This document shows positions 18,550-27,636 of a DNA stretch of 64,000 bases, one piece after another. The number at the start of each line of letters is the position of its first letter. Within the stretch, counting starts at the first letter, position 1. Source of the DNA: Streptomyces sp. NBC_00287 (lineage in GTDB: Bacteria > Actinomycetota > Actinomycetes > Streptomycetales > Streptomycetaceae). A program made the translations under genes and the position numbers. The DNA lies in NCBI RefSeq assembly GCF_036173105.1, contig NZ_CP108053.1, positions 9,548,001 to 9,612,000 of the forward strand, written 5' to 3'. Under the pieces are notes generated by a model that saw only the letters and a list, made by a program, of their open reading frames with translations, ran no database searches and was not told the origin of the DNA.

Positions 18550-19098
18550 GTGGGTGAGATCGCAGACGAGTGGTCTCGGTTCGAGGCGGTGTACCGCGAC
18601 TCGTACCACGCCGTGGTCCGGTACTTGAGGCGCAGGCTGGCACCGGACCTGGTTGACGACGCGGCTTCGGAGGTCTTCACGATTGCCTGGGAGCGCTGGT
18701 CGACACGGCGGGGCGCCGCTCTGCCGTGGCTGTACGGCATCGCCCGGCGGGTCGCCGCAAACGCGCGGCGATCCCAGGGGCGGGCTGACCGGCTGGCAGG
18801 TCGGCTGCGTGATGAGGAGGACGCCCATGGTGGCGAACCGGGCGCGGACGCCGAGGTCCTGGAGCGTATGGGGGCTGCCCGGGTACTTGAGCGGCTACCC
18901 GAGCGGGACCGTGAGGTGCTGATGCTGGTCTCGTGGGACGGCCTGCCTCCGTATGAGGCCGCCCATGCGCTCGGGTGCAGCAAAGCCGCCTTCACCGTGC
19001 GTCTGCACAGGGCCCGGCGGAGGCTGGAGCGCGAGCTCGCGAGGGAGATACCGGCGGTGGCCGGCCATGGCTCTGTAGCGGAGAGGACAGCGACGTGA
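18550..19098 (+). CDS. ECF-type RNA polymerase sigma factor
   Basis: The 182-residue protein has sigma region 2 (VRYLRRRLAPDLVDDAASEVFTIAW, then WLYGIARRVAANARR) and region 4 (LPERDREVLMLVSWDGLPPYEAAHALGCSKAAFTVRLHRAR). The start is GTG 18550 with GGAAGGGGAGG upstream. Its TGA overlaps the GTG of the next gene, a membrane protein of the CU044_5270 type that usually accompanies such sigma factors and probably acts as its anti-sigma or sensor. The operon ends at the terminator at 20604. Confidence 0.93.
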   Translation: MGEIADEWSRFEAVYRDSYHAVVRYLRRRLAPDLVDDAASEVFTIAWERWSTRRGAALPWLYGIARRVAANARRSQGRADRLAGRLRDEEDAHGGEPGADAEVLERMGAARVLERLPERDREVLMLVSWDGLPPYEAAHALGCSKAAFTVRLHRARRRLERELAREIPAVAGHGSVAERTAT

Positions 19099-20168
19099 AG
19101 CGAGACGTGGAGCGGGTGCGAGCACTGCTCACCACAGCCAACGATCCGGCGGGCGGACCCATGGACGATGCCGGTACCCTCCTGACGCCGCGTGCGGAAC
19201 ACACGCTCCATGCGCTACGCCAGTCCCGGCGCCCGCGGCGAGTCCGTGTGGGACGACGGCAACTTCTCGCGGGGGCAGGCCTTGTGGCCGTCGGCGCGGT
19301 GGTGGCCGTCGGCGGCGGCACCCTCGTCCCGGACACCGCGGCACCGGCACCGGTCGCCTACACGCCGCCTGTGCTGTCCCTGCATCCCGTTGAAGGGCAG
19401 TCGGCGCGCGCGTTCCTCCTTGCGTTCGCGCAGCGCGTCGAAGCGCTCGAACCCGAGGAAGCGCAGGGTGTGTACCAGTACTCGAAGACGTGGGGATGGT
19501 GGCTCGACACTGCGGGGGACGTTCCAGGGGGCGTGGCGAACGCAGCCGTTCCGACGGTGATTGAGTCATGGGTGGACAAGGACGGTTCAGGACGGCAGCG
19601 CAGCGCGTACGGCGAACCGCTCTACCCCAACCCGGAGCAGCGCAGGGACGCCGAGGAAGCCGGGCTGGTCGCCGACACAGGAGTCGAGGACCGGAGCTTC
19701 GGGCCCGGGAAGTTCCCTGCGCCGGAGGGCGGTGACTGGGGCACGGTCGCACCCTTCTCAACCGATCCCCGAGCGCTCGCACGCCAGTTGACCAAGGTCA
19801 ACTGGGAGGGCGGGATGATCGTCCACGGAGTGCGTGACATGCTCACCTACGCGGGCAAGACCGGCGCCGTCGATCCGCGTCTGCGCGCCGCCGCCCTGCA
19901 GGTCCTCGCCGACAGCACTGGCGTGACCGTGGCGACCACCACGACCTGGAACGGACGGCGCGCGGTCGCGGTGTCGCAGAGCGAGACGCTCGACGGCAGC
20001 ACGCAGCGGGAAACCGTGCTGTTCGATCCAGAGACGGGCTACCCGGTGGGCACGGAGTCGGCCCTGCTCGGACACGCGCGGCACCTCAACGTCTCAGTCC
20101 CCGCCACCCTCGCCGTGACCGAGACGCTCGACCGGAGCAGCGTCTCCACGACCGGCGAAAGGCCGTGA
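19095..20168 (+). CDS. CU044_5270-family membrane protein, sigma partner
   Basis: The protein is about 357 residues from GTG 19095, overlapping the sigma stop (GTGA). The cytoplasmic N-terminus (RDVERVRALL...LTPRAEHTLHALRQ) is followed by one transmembrane helix (LLAGAGLVAVGAVVAVGGGT, about residues 55-75) and a long extracytoplasmic domain (YQYSKTWGWWLD, ETVLFDPETGYPVGTESAL). This one-helix layout with an ECF sigma directly upstream fits a membrane-bound anti-sigma or signal sensor. The family name is from recall of its typical C-terminal pattern. Confidence 0.75.
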   Translation: MKRDVERVRALLTTANDPAGGPMDDAGTLLTPRAEHTLHALRQSRRPRRVRVGRRQLLAGAGLVAVGAVVAVGGGTLVPDTAAPAPVAYTPPVLSLHPVEGQSARAFLLAFAQRVEALEPEEAQGVYQYSKTWGWWLDTAGDVPGGVANAAVPTVIESWVDKDGSGRQRSAYGEPLYPNPEQRRDAEEAGLVADTGVEDRSFGPGKFPAPEGGDWGTVAPFSTDPRALARQLTKVNWEGGMIVHGVRDMLTYAGKTGAVDPRLRAAALQVLADSTGVTVATTTTWNGRRAVAVSQSETLDGSTQRETVLFDPETGYPVGTESALLGHARHLNVSVPATLAVTETLDRSSVSTTGERP

Positions 20169-20171
20169 ACG

Positions 20172-20582
20172 ATGCCGGAAAGGAAGTACGACAGGCCCTC
20201 CGACCTGGAAGCGATCCGGCTGCCCGGACCGACGAAGAGCGACGTGGACGGAGCACGGGACCAGTTCGTCCGGCACATCCGTGACGGCCTGGCCGCGGGC
20301 CTCTACGCCTTCGGCGACGTGCTGCCCACCATTACCGAGGTGCGGCACCAGTACGGATTGCAGGAAGAGGACGTACACCGTGCGATCCGCGAACTGCGCA
20401 GGACCGAGCATGTGCAACTGCACGACAACTACCTGGACACCTACGTCCTCGATCCCGGCCCTGCCCATCTCGCAGGCGAACCGCGAGAGAACCTCGCCGA
20501 GCGTGTGACCAGGCTGGAAGCGATGTACCGCGACCTGGCCGCACGCGTCGAGGCGATCGAGGCGCCGCCCTCTCGGCCCTGA
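20172..20582 (+). CDS. Small GntR-like winged-helix protein
   Basis: The 136-residue protein starts 4 bases after the preceding stop, as the last gene of the sigma operon. Its centre matches the GntR DNA-binding fold (FVRHIRDGLAAGLYAFGDVLPTITEVRHQYGLQEEDVHRAIRELRR). The usual large effector domain is missing; instead there is a short C-terminal helix (LAERVTRLEAMYRDLAARVEAIE) likely to dimerise. It may be a local repressor. Confidence 0.7.
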   Translation: MPERKYDRPSDLEAIRLPGPTKSDVDGARDQFVRHIRDGLAAGLYAFGDVLPTITEVRHQYGLQEEDVHRAIRELRRTEHVQLHDNYLDTYVLDPGPAHLAGEPRENLAERVTRLEAMYRDLAARVEAIEAPPSRP

Positions 20583-20603
20583 CAGGCCAAAGGACAAGAA
20601 CTG

Positions 20604-20635
20604 CGGGGCGCCCCGGTCCAACCCGGGGCGCCCCG
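20604..20635 (+). terminator. Hairpin terminator after the sigma operon
   Basis: A perfect 13-bp stem (CGGGGCGCCCCGG with its complement) has a 6-base loop. It lies between the convergent operon end and the minus-strand I36 gene, so it may serve both. Confidence 0.85.
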
Positions 20636-20672
20636 TGGGCCATCACGATCAGTGCAGTGCTGGCGCGCTCCG

Positions 20673-21371
20673 CTAGATCCGGCAGGCCCTGAAACTACTG
20701 GCCTTGTTGTCGTGGAAGGAGTCCACCCGGCTCACCTTGGTCCACGGCTGTTCCCGCCACAGTGTGTCGACGAACCACCCGTCGAAGACGGTCACCCTTA
20801 TCCCCACATTGTCGACGTTCCTGGTCGTGTTCACCCACCCCGTGGTCTTGTTGTCGAAGCCGTAGTCGGTGAACCGGATTCCCGTTTGGCAGTGCGCCCA
20901 GTTCCACTGCAATCGGCGCCCCTCGAAGCCCGCGTACTGGTAGAAGCAGTACCAGCGGTTGTCGTCGGCACCGGCCGGACAGTCCTCCCAGTCGACTTGC
21001 GGTTCCACGTCGCTCGTCGAGCTGAGCCCCTCGGCGTTCCGCGCTGCTGGGCTGGAGGGCGGAGCCTTGGTCTCCCCAGGAAGGGGGAAGACCAAAATGG
21101 GCTCGCCACCGTTCCAGGAGACCTCGTTGGCGCTGATCTGTACGCCCCCGTTGCCGGTCTCGGCGAGGGTCGCGTCAATCTCCGCCTGCAGCTCCTGCCG
21201 CTCGTCGGTCGACAGGGCACGCACTTCTGGCCGGTTGTCGGTAGCTGCGACCGCCGGGAGAACCGGGCGTGGCTGTGCCTGGGCCGGTGTACCACCCATG
21301 ATTGCCGTGGCGAGGAGGACCACTGCCCCCGCGACCGTTGATGCCGTACGGATCGAACGTCTCGTGTGCAT
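20673..21371 (-). CDS. Secreted peptidase inhibitor family I36-like protein
   Basis: The 232-residue protein has a clear signal peptide (MHTRRSIRTASTVAGAVVLLATAIM, cleaved near AQA at about residue 32). The C-terminal half has the crystallin-like I36 pattern: CPAGADDNRWYCFYQYAGFEG, RRLQWNWAHCQ, WVNTTRNVDN and a final Cys. Four Cys residues could form two disulfides. Members such as SMI inhibit metalloproteases or are simply small secreted beta-sandwich proteins. It stands alone, convergent with the sigma operon. Confidence 0.75.
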   Translation of the reverse strand: MHTRRSIRTASTVAGAVVLLATAIMGGTPAQAQPRPVLPAVAATDNRPEVRALSTDERQELQAEIDATLAETGNGGVQISANEVSWNGGEPILVFPLPGETKAPPSSPAARNAEGLSSTSDVEPQVDWEDCPAGADDNRWYCFYQYAGFEGRRLQWNWAHCQTGIRFTDYGFDNKTTGWVNTTRNVDNVGIRVTVFDGWFVDTLWREQPWTKVSRVDSFHDNKASSFRACRI

Positions 21372-21985
21372 CTTTCCTCTTGGTGATTGGCGTGCGTTGG
21401 TCAGTCACACAGGCGTCACACTAGGCACAGAAATACGAACAGACGTCTGAAACGGAGGTGGTGGCGGGAACTGGCTGCACGGCCGCAGGCCTCGGAATAA
21501 CGCCGTCCGTTTTGAACCGAAACGGTCGGAGAGGGCTAGCCTGCAGCGATCACTGCCCGGCTGGGCGGAATCCCTTCCTCGATGGCCTGACGCCTCGGGT
21601 CTGTTCACACCCGGCTCGACCGAAAACAGGCCTCACTGGCCGTTGCTGTTTCGGCTGTGGAACATGCGGATCGAACGTCCACCCCGAGATCGGGTGATCA
21701 TCGGGCACAACTCGCATACGGACAGGGCCTCTTGGTAGTCACCCCCGGGCCCTGTCAGCCCCGCCCCGTGCTCGGGAAAATCGGGGCTGGTGCCCGTCCG
21801 GAGGACGTCGAGAGAGCTCGCGTTCCGCGCCGCCGGCCGGCTCGGACTGCGGGAAGCCCTGCAGGCCAGCGCGTCGCGTACCTACCCGCCCCGCTGGCCG
21901 AACGGCTCCGCAGCACCGCGAGCAAACTCCGGCAGCACGCCGCGCGACACCACCAGCGCATCACTGCCCAAGATGGAGACGCCCT
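21372..21985. other. Interval with a possible recombinase C-terminal remnant
   Basis: The left part holds the promoter region of the I36 gene. A plus-strand frame ending at 21989 reads GQRVAYLPAPLAERLRSTASKLRQHAARH and its TGA overlaps the GTG of the TnpC-like gene at 21986, as the C-terminus of a Tn554-type integrase would. Upstream of about 21800 the homology is lost. The assignment is tentative. Confidence 0.35.
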
Positions 21986-22405
21986 GTGAGCCCCGCTCTG
22001 GACGAACGCGAGCGCATCCGCTCCGCCATGAACCGCATCCTCACCGGCACCGCCCAGCACACCAACGGAGCCCTGACCATCGTCGCCCTTGCCCAGGAAG
22101 CCGACGTCCCCCGCAACACACTCACCCAACGCCATCCGGATCTGAAGAACGATTTCTACGCCATGGTCCGCCCGAAGGCCCAACCTGCCAAAGCCGAAAC
22201 GCAGCTACGCAAACAAGTCGTGAAACTCAAGGAACTCCGCGCAGCAGACAAGGACGAGCTCACCGAACTCCGCGCCGACCGCGAAGCCCTCATCCGCGTC
22301 GTCCACCAGCTGACCCTGGAGAACCGGCAGCTCCGCCAGCAGCCCACGGCCCCTGCCCCCGTCGTCCGTATCCTGCCCACCCAGCCCCAACCACCCGTCG
22401 CCTGA
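21986..22405 (+). CDS. TnpC-like accessory protein of a site-specific recombinase module
   Basis: The 139-residue protein has an N-terminal helix-turn-helix-like region (GALTIVALAQEADVPRNTLTQRHPDL) and a long coiled coil (VVKLKELRAADKDELTELRADREALIRVVHQLTLENRQLRQ with short breaks). This is the layout of the small third protein (TnpC/DUF6262-like) of Tn554-type integrase cassettes in actinomycetes. Its GTG overlaps the stop of a truncated upstream frame (TGTGA), implying it once followed an integrase. The integrase itself is gone, so the module is probably dead. Confidence 0.5.
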   Translation: MSPALDERERIRSAMNRILTGTAQHTNGALTIVALAQEADVPRNTLTQRHPDLKNDFYAMVRPKAQPAKAETQLRKQVVKLKELRAADKDELTELRADREALIRVVHQLTLENRQLRQQPTAPAPVVRILPTQPQPPVA

Positions 22406-22453
22406 GGATCGGGCAGCGCACATCACCGCCATCAACCGATGGCCCCCAACCGG

Positions 22454-22478
22454 TGAGGGCGGGCAGAGCCCGCCCTCA
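22454..22478. terminator. Hairpin between convergent genes
   Basis: A perfect 11-bp stem (TGAGGGCGGGC with GCCCGCCCTCA) has a 3-base loop. It sits between the TnpC-like gene and the dienelactone hydrolase gene. Confidence 0.75.
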
Positions 22479-22549
22479 CACCAGCTTCGAACACCTCCAC
22501 GGCTCCGGAGCCGTGTACTTCAGAGGCTTGGTTTCCGCGCCGGAGCGCC

Positions 22550-23284
22550 TCAACCCCTGGTCAGGGTGCGCCCGAGAAGGGGCAGCAGGCGGTCCCAGTG
22601 GCGCTGCATTGCGGCGGGGTTGAAGGCATCGGTGTCAGACATGGTGAAGCCGTGAACGGTGCCGGGATAGATCTCGGAGGTGTAGCCGACACCCGCCGCA
22701 TCCAGGGCCTTGTTGAGCTCGCCGAGAGCCTCGGACGTCAAGTCGCTCTCGGCATGGCCGAAGTGGACCTCGGCGGAGAGCTTGGAAAGGCTGTCGGGTC
22801 CGTCGACTCCCACCGGGCCGTGAAATGCGGCGAGAGCGGCCACCTGGCCGGGGTGGGCCGCGGCGGTACGCGTCGCCAAGAGGCCACCGATGCAATAGCC
22901 GGTCACCGCGACCGGTCCGGCGCTGACCTCAGGCTGAGCAGTGAGGAACCTGAGGTAGGCGTCAGCGTCTCGCAGGACACGGTCGGCGGTGTGCGCCTCG
23001 ATCAAGGGCATCAGCTGAGCGAAGACCGCGGGCCGGGCCTCTTCTCCGATGTGCTCGGGAAGTTCAATCACCGGTGCCGTGCCGTGCCGGTAGAAGAGGT
23101 TGGGGACGAGTACGTAGTACCCGTGCCCGGCCAGTTCGCGGGCCATCTCCCGCAGCACGGGCCGGATGCCGAAGCCGTCCGCGTACATCAGCACCCCTGG
23201 GTGCTGCTCGCCGTGGACGGGGAAAGCGGCAAAAGCATCGGCCTGGCCGTCCGCGGTGGGAATCTGCAGCGTCTTGGTGGGCAT
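22550..23284 (-). CDS. Dienelactone hydrolase family protein
   Basis: The 244-residue alpha/beta hydrolase starts at ATG 23284 (MPTKTLQIPTADGQADAF) with AGGAGA just upstream; the longer frame to 23386 is not needed. The nucleophile is the Cys in VTGYCIGGLL, as in true dienelactone hydrolases. The catalytic Asp lies in the ESDLTSEALG region and the His in PGTVHGFTM. It probably hydrolyses lactones or small esters in the cytoplasm. No pathway neighbours are present. Confidence 0.9.
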   Translation of the reverse strand: MPTKTLQIPTADGQADAFAAFPVHGEQHPGVLMYADGFGIRPVLREMARELAGHGYYVLVPNLFYRHGTAPVIELPEHIGEEARPAVFAQLMPLIEAHTADRVLRDADAYLRFLTAQPEVSAGPVAVTGYCIGGLLATRTAAAHPGQVAALAAFHGPVGVDGPDSLSKLSAEVHFGHAESDLTSEALGELNKALDAAGVGYTSEIYPGTVHGFTMSDTDAFNPAAMQRHWDRLLPLLGRTLTRG

Positions 23285-23625
23285 GAATTCTCCTGTCGTG
23301 GTTGATGTGTCGAGCCTGTGATCAACACGACGGAGGCGGAGCCCGCGCGGCAGCGCACGATCCTCGATCGAACAGCGGGCCCGCACTGGCCCGTACGGCG
23401 CTCAGAAGGGCACCGGGTCACCAATCCGTGTGTGGCGCAATGCCGTCCCGGTAGTCATGTCTGCAACATAGCCCACCCGACGAAGCCGCCGCCAACACCG
23501 TCAAACCACAATGCAGTTCGCAAGAATGATCTCGGCCAACACCTCGCTCCCGAACCGCTCGACGCGCTGCCCGTGGCACCCATTCCGATCTTGAAGCTGC
23601 ACGGTCCTCACTGCACGGAGCGTTT

Positions 23626-24046
23626 TCAGCGTTGTCTGTCCAGGGTGAGGACGGCCTTGGTGCTGACGGTCATGTGGTTGGGGCTGATGCGGGATCTGCG
23701 GAAGATCTGCCAGGACTTCAGCCGTGCCATGGCGCGTTCGACGGGCGCTCGGGCCCGGGCGAGTGCGCGGTTGACGGTGCGCTGGGTCGGGGTGAGTTCC
23801 CCGCCGGGTGGCCGCTTGAGGCCGGTGGTGACCCAGGAGCCGGCTCGCGTGCAGGCGCGGTCGGCGAGGACGGGGACGCCCTGGCGTTCGCAGATCCGAA
23901 TAATGCGGTGGGTGCGGGCCGCGGTCAGGTCGTGGGTGCGTCCCGGCAGCGCGGGCGAGAGCCACAGCAGGTTCCCGTCCGGGTCGGTGACGGCCTGGAC
24001 ATTCACGCCGTGCCGGCGGTGCTTGGCCGAATAGTCCGCGCGGCTT
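23626..24046 (-). pseudogene. IS5-type (DDE_Tnp_4) transposase, C-terminal half
   Basis: On the minus strand YSAKHRRHGVNVQAV, LPGRTHDLTAARTHRII, VLADRACTRAG, RTVNRALARARAPVERAMARLK and the final helix to the stop at 23626 match the DDE_Tnp_4 transposases of Streptomyces. The N-terminal domain and first catalytic Asp are missing; at about 24046 the sequence joins a DUF4253 fragment in another frame. Confidence 0.8.
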
Positions 24047-24470
24047 GTCGGGGCAGAAGGCGAAGTGCTCGGCGGCAACGGACAGGGCGTCCTCACGCCG
24101 GCTCGGGGGTGTGGCGACGCTGAGGTGGAGGGTGCTGAATCCGATGCCGACGACGCGTACCCCGAAGCGGTCTTCCCAGTCGCGGACGACGGCGGAGAAG
24201 GTGGCTGTGTCGTTGTCATAGTTGACGGGGCCGGTCCAGCCGACGGCGGCGAGGGCCTCGGCGCCGCGGGGTGCTGCGACAAGCCCCAGGCGTACATGCG
24301 GGTTCTGGGCCAGGAAGGCTCGCGCGTACTGCTCGGCCATCTGCTCAGGGTCCGCGGAGGGCGCCGGAGCGGGTGCGGGACCGGGCCAGGTCTGGCCGAA
24401 GGGGGCGGTGACGGCCAGGCGTTCGTCGGTGCTGAGCTGGTCGTCGTCCTCGTAAGCCGTCCAGACGGAC
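24047..24470 (-). pseudogene. DUF4253-like fragment, truncated at both ends
   Basis: The minus-strand frame reads GFSTLHLSVATPPSRREDALSVAAEHFAFCPD at its C-terminal side, preceded by GWTGPVNYDNDTATFSAVVRDWEDRFGVRVVG (broken here for length), the typical end of DUF4253 proteins. Homology ends at about 24047, at the junction with the transposase remnant. Near 24470 the frame enters the copper-gene fragment on the opposite strand, so the N-terminal half is lost. Confidence 0.7.
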
Positions 24471-24521
24471 CCGCAGTCGACTGCCGAGGTGCCCTCGCAA
24501 GCCCCGAGCCCGTCGCAGGAC

Positions 24522-24735
24522 GGCGGCCTGACCGCCGTCCCCGAGCTGCGGATCTCCTTCACGCTCCCCAGCCAGGACATCGGCCCGATCGACGCCAGGG
24601 TCGCCGACCGGGGCGGCTACTGGTCCGCGAACGCCGTGAACCTGCCCATCCCCGGAACCTGGACCATGCGGGCGACGGTACGGGTCCGACATCGACCAGG
24701 TGACCAAGGAGGTGACCGTATGGATCGCGAAGTGA
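24522..24735 (+). pseudogene. C-terminal fragment of a CopC/CopD-type copper protein, frameshifted
   Basis: GGLTAVPELRISFTLPSQDIG, then GYWSANAVNLPIPGTWTMRAT, is the YtkA-like domain found at the end of Streptomyces copper resistance CopC-CopD fusions. At about 24683 the frame must change for the natural end (SDIDQVTKEVTVWIAK, stop at 24733-24735). Everything upstream of the domain is missing. Confidence 0.65.
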
Positions 24736-24739
24736 GCGG

Positions 24740-25732
24740 TTATGTACGTTCGGTCAGCCGGGAGCCTTGCGGAGTGCGGCGATACAGCACTGCCCGCCCG
24801 GAGCGGGCGCGTGCGACGAGGCCCGCCTTGTGCAGGATGCCCAGGTGGTACGAGACCGTGGCGGGGCTGAGGAAGTGATGTGCCGCCAGTTGCGCGGTGG
24901 AGGCGGGCCGGGCGAGCGCTGCGAGGAGTCCGGCGCGGGTGGGGCCGAGCAGACGGGCCAGTTCGGCGGAGGGCGCGCTGGACGGCGCGGTCCCGCGGTC
25001 GCGGCGGACGGGGTACGTCACTATCGGGGGCCGGCTCCCGCCCTTGACGGGGTCCACGGCGACCGCCGGCCCGGGCGCCACCAGTGAGGGCACCACGACC
25101 ACCAGGGGCGCGGGCAGCGCCACCGAGAACCGGCTGTCGATGCGGAGTGTGGCTTCGGTCCAGCGGATGCCCGGGTGGAGCGAGTTGAAGAGACCGGCCG
25201 CGCCGCGTCGGGCCAGCGCCCCGGCGCACCGGTCGACTTCCGCCTCCAGGGCGGCCTGTGCGGCCTCCCAGTGCGGGGCGAAGGCGAGGTCCCAGTAGCG
25301 CCGCAGTTCCGCCGCGGCCTGCCGGGCGACGTATGTACCGCCACGGTCCATCAACCGCCGTACCTCGGGCGGCAGTTCGGCTCCCGCGAGGCCGTTGCGG
25401 GGGCGGCCGTGGCGCAGCGCCTCGAGCTCGCCGAGGACGCGCTCGGGCGGGGTGGCGCGGACGCGGTCCAGTTCCTCCTCGACGGTGGGGGAGGGGCCGG
25501 CGGGGTGCGGGCTGAGGAAGTCGGGGACGTAGCCGCCGCCGTCGAGCGCGAGCGCGCCGAGCAGGGGCAGCCGGGCCCGCCGCAGGACGCGCCGGGCGCG
25601 GGCGACCCAGGGATCGGCGTCGTCGGCCGGCCGCAGGCCCCAGGGCAGCAGGGTGGCGGTGACCTCATGCAGGGGTGAGACGGCGAAGCGGGAGCGGGCG
25701 AGACCCGCGGCGTCGACGGTGAGCTGGATCAT
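24740..25732 (-). CDS. ArsR-type winged-helix regulator with large N-terminal domain
   Basis: The protein is about 330 residues from ATG 25732 (MIQLTVDAAGLARSRFAVSP). The N-terminal 240 residues follow the DUF5937-like pattern of Streptomyces regulators (SPLHEVTATL, LPLLGALAL). The C-terminal domain is an ArsR winged helix (LGPTRAGLLAALARP, LAAHHFLSPATVSYHLGILHKAGLV, GRAVLYRRT). It diverges from the secreted peptidase-like gene at 25827, with 94 bases between starts, so joint control is likely. The effector is unknown, and no metal-binding Cys pair is seen. Confidence 0.85.
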   Translation of the reverse strand: MIQLTVDAAGLARSRFAVSPLHEVTATLLPWGLRPADDADPWVARARRVLRRARLPLLGALALDGGGYVPDFLSPHPAGPSPTVEEELDRVRATPPERVLGELEALRHGRPRNGLAGAELPPEVRRLMDRGGTYVARQAAAELRRYWDLAFAPHWEAAQAALEAEVDRCAGALARRGAAGLFNSLHPGIRWTEATLRIDSRFSVALPAPLVVVVPSLVAPGPAVAVDPVKGGSRPPIVTYPVRRDRGTAPSSAPSAELARLLGPTRAGLLAALARPASTAQLAAHHFLSPATVSYHLGILHKAGLVARARSGRAVLYRRTPQGSRLTERT

Positions 25733-25826
25733 GGGCTTCCCCCTGTCCCCGGGTCTCCTGACCCTTCGAAGCTGTTCGAATCGTGACACGAACGCTCGCG
25801 GCGCAGGGTGCCCTCGGCGCAGTCTG

Positions 25827-27359
25827 ATGGCGGACGTAGCGGAGGGGACCGGAGCGGGGGGAGAGGACGTGCCGGGGATACGGGGGAAGAGCGGGACAAG
25901 GGGAATCCGGCGGCGGGGAGCACGGACGACGGCCGTGGCGGCCGCCGCCTTCGGTGCCCTGCTGCTGTCGGGCACCTGTACGTCGGCCGCCCAGGACCGG
26001 CAGGCCGCGGCGCCGACCGGGGGGAGCGGGGGACCCCCGTCGGCCGAAGGGAGTGGGGGACTCCCGGCAGCCGGGGAGAGCGGGGGACTCTCCGGCGCCG
26101 TGGCCTGCCCCGGTCTGGACGGTTTCACCTGCGCCACCCTGACAGTCCCGCTCGACCACAGCGGCCGCGCCCCTGGCCGGCTCGGTCTGAAGGTGGCGAT
26201 GGCGGACAACGCCAAGGCCCCGCGGGGCGTCCTGCTCTTCCTGACGGGCGGCCCGGGCCAGCCGGGCGTGCCGTACGTGGCACGCCTGCGCCAGAAGCTG
26301 GCCCCGGTGCTGAAGGACTACCGCCTGGTCATGGTCGACCAGCGAGGTACAGGCGGCGGCGCCCTGCAATGCCCGGATCTGCAGCGGCAGATGGGCTCGT
26401 CCGACCTCACCCCGCCCACCGAGCAGGCGGTCACGGACTGCGCGACGGCTCTCGGCCCCGACCGCCGCTACTACGGCACGAACGACACGGTCGCGGACCT
26501 GGAACTGCTCCGCCGGGCACTGGGCGCGCGGAAGATGACCCTCGACGGCGTCTCCTACGGCACGTACACCGCCGAGCGCTACGCCCTCGCGCACCCCGGT
26601 CACGTGGCCCGCCTGGTCCTGGACTCGGTGGTCCCGCAGACGGGCTACGACCCCATGGACCGCGCGGCCCTGCGTGCTGCGCCGCGGGTGCTGACCCAGG
26701 CGTGCGAGGCGATCGCCTGTACGACGGACCCGGCGGCGGATCTGGCCGAGGTCGTCGACACGTACGACAACGGCGTGGACGTCCTGGACGCGCTGACGAC
26801 CTGGGGGTTCGTGGACCCGGACTACCGGGCGATGATCGAGGCCCTGCACGAGGCGGCGAACGGCGATCCGGCCCCCCTCCGGCGCCTGATCACCGGCACT
26901 CGCCAGGGCAGCGCGGCGACCGCGGAGGAGCTGAGCCAGGGACTGCACGCGGCGACCCTGTGCCTGGACGGCCGCTACCCGTGGGGGCGTTCGGACGCAC
27001 CGGTGGCGGGCCGCGCGGACGCCCTGGCCAAGGCCGCCGCGCGGCTGACGCCCGCCGACTACGGTCCCTTCGACGCCGCCACGGCGACCGGCAACGGCTC
27101 GATGCTCAGCTGCCTTTACTGGCCCAGCACCCCGGCACCCCCGCTGCCTTCAGCCCACCGCCGCCTTCCGGCCGTACCGGTGCTGCTCCTGGGCGGCGAC
27201 CGTGACCTGTCGACCCCGGTGGAATGGCTCTACGACCAGAAGAGGCTGACCCCACGAGCCCGTGTGGTGGTGGTCCCGGGCGCCGCGCACTCGGTACAGA
27301 GCCGGGCGACGAGTGACGTGGGCCGCGAGGCGGTGCACGACTTCCTGCTGGGACGCTGA
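25827..27359 (+). CDS. Secreted alpha/beta hydrolase, tripeptidyl aminopeptidase family
   Basis: The protein is about 510 residues. An Arg-rich N-terminus and hydrophobic stretch (TTAVAAAAFGALLLSGTCTSA) form a signal peptide with a possible lipoprotein-like Cys, then a Gly/Ser/Pro linker. The catalytic core has the oxyanion-type LFLTGGPGQPG, nucleophile elbow GVSYGTYTAERYA, and the C-terminal TAP-like domain with GGDRDLSTP (Asp) and GAAHSVQ (His). It resembles the mycelium-associated SlpD/E and Tap aminopeptidases. ATG 25827 gives a compact start; GTG 25869 is an alternative. Confidence 0.85.
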   Translation: MADVAEGTGAGGEDVPGIRGKSGTRGIRRRGARTTAVAAAAFGALLLSGTCTSAAQDRQAAAPTGGSGGPPSAEGSGGLPAAGESGGLSGAVACPGLDGFTCATLTVPLDHSGRAPGRLGLKVAMADNAKAPRGVLLFLTGGPGQPGVPYVARLRQKLAPVLKDYRLVMVDQRGTGGGALQCPDLQRQMGSSDLTPPTEQAVTDCATALGPDRRYYGTNDTVADLELLRRALGARKMTLDGVSYGTYTAERYALAHPGHVARLVLDSVVPQTGYDPMDRAALRAAPRVLTQACEAIACTTDPAADLAEVVDTYDNGVDVLDALTTWGFVDPDYRAMIEALHEAANGDPAPLRRLITGTRQGSAATAEELSQGLHAATLCLDGRYPWGRSDAPVAGRADALAKAAARLTPADYGPFDAATATGNGSMLSCLYWPSTPAPPLPSAHRRLPAVPVLLLGGDRDLSTPVEWLYDQKRLTPRARVVVVPGAAHSVQSRATSDVGREAVHDFLLGR

Positions 27360-27450
27360 GGGCAGGCCGGCAGCGCGGCTGCCGGCCGACCTCGTTCTTG
27401 AGCGGCCGTACGCGATCTCGGGGCGCTCGCCACGATGGCCTTCGCGACCG

Positions 27451-27636
27451 CTACCCGGTCGTCTTCACGCACGGCTGGGGTCCCGGCAGGTAGTTGTGCG
27501 CCCACCGCCCGAGTTCTTTCAGCGCGGGCCCCAGTGCGGCTCCCGCCTCCGTCAGCCGGTACGTCATCCGCAGCGGCGGGCCCTCGTCGACCTCGCGCAG
27601 CACGAGTCCCGCGGCGCCGAGTTCGGCGATTGGCAT
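27451..27636 (-). pseudogene. HxlR-family regulator, C-terminal fragment
   Basis: The 61 codons read (A)ELGAAGLVLREVDEGPP and MTYRLTEAGAALGPALKELGRW, the wing and C-terminal helix of HxlR-type regulators. The recognition helices are missing: the homology stops at about 27630, where AT-richer unrelated sequence begins. Confidence 0.7.
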
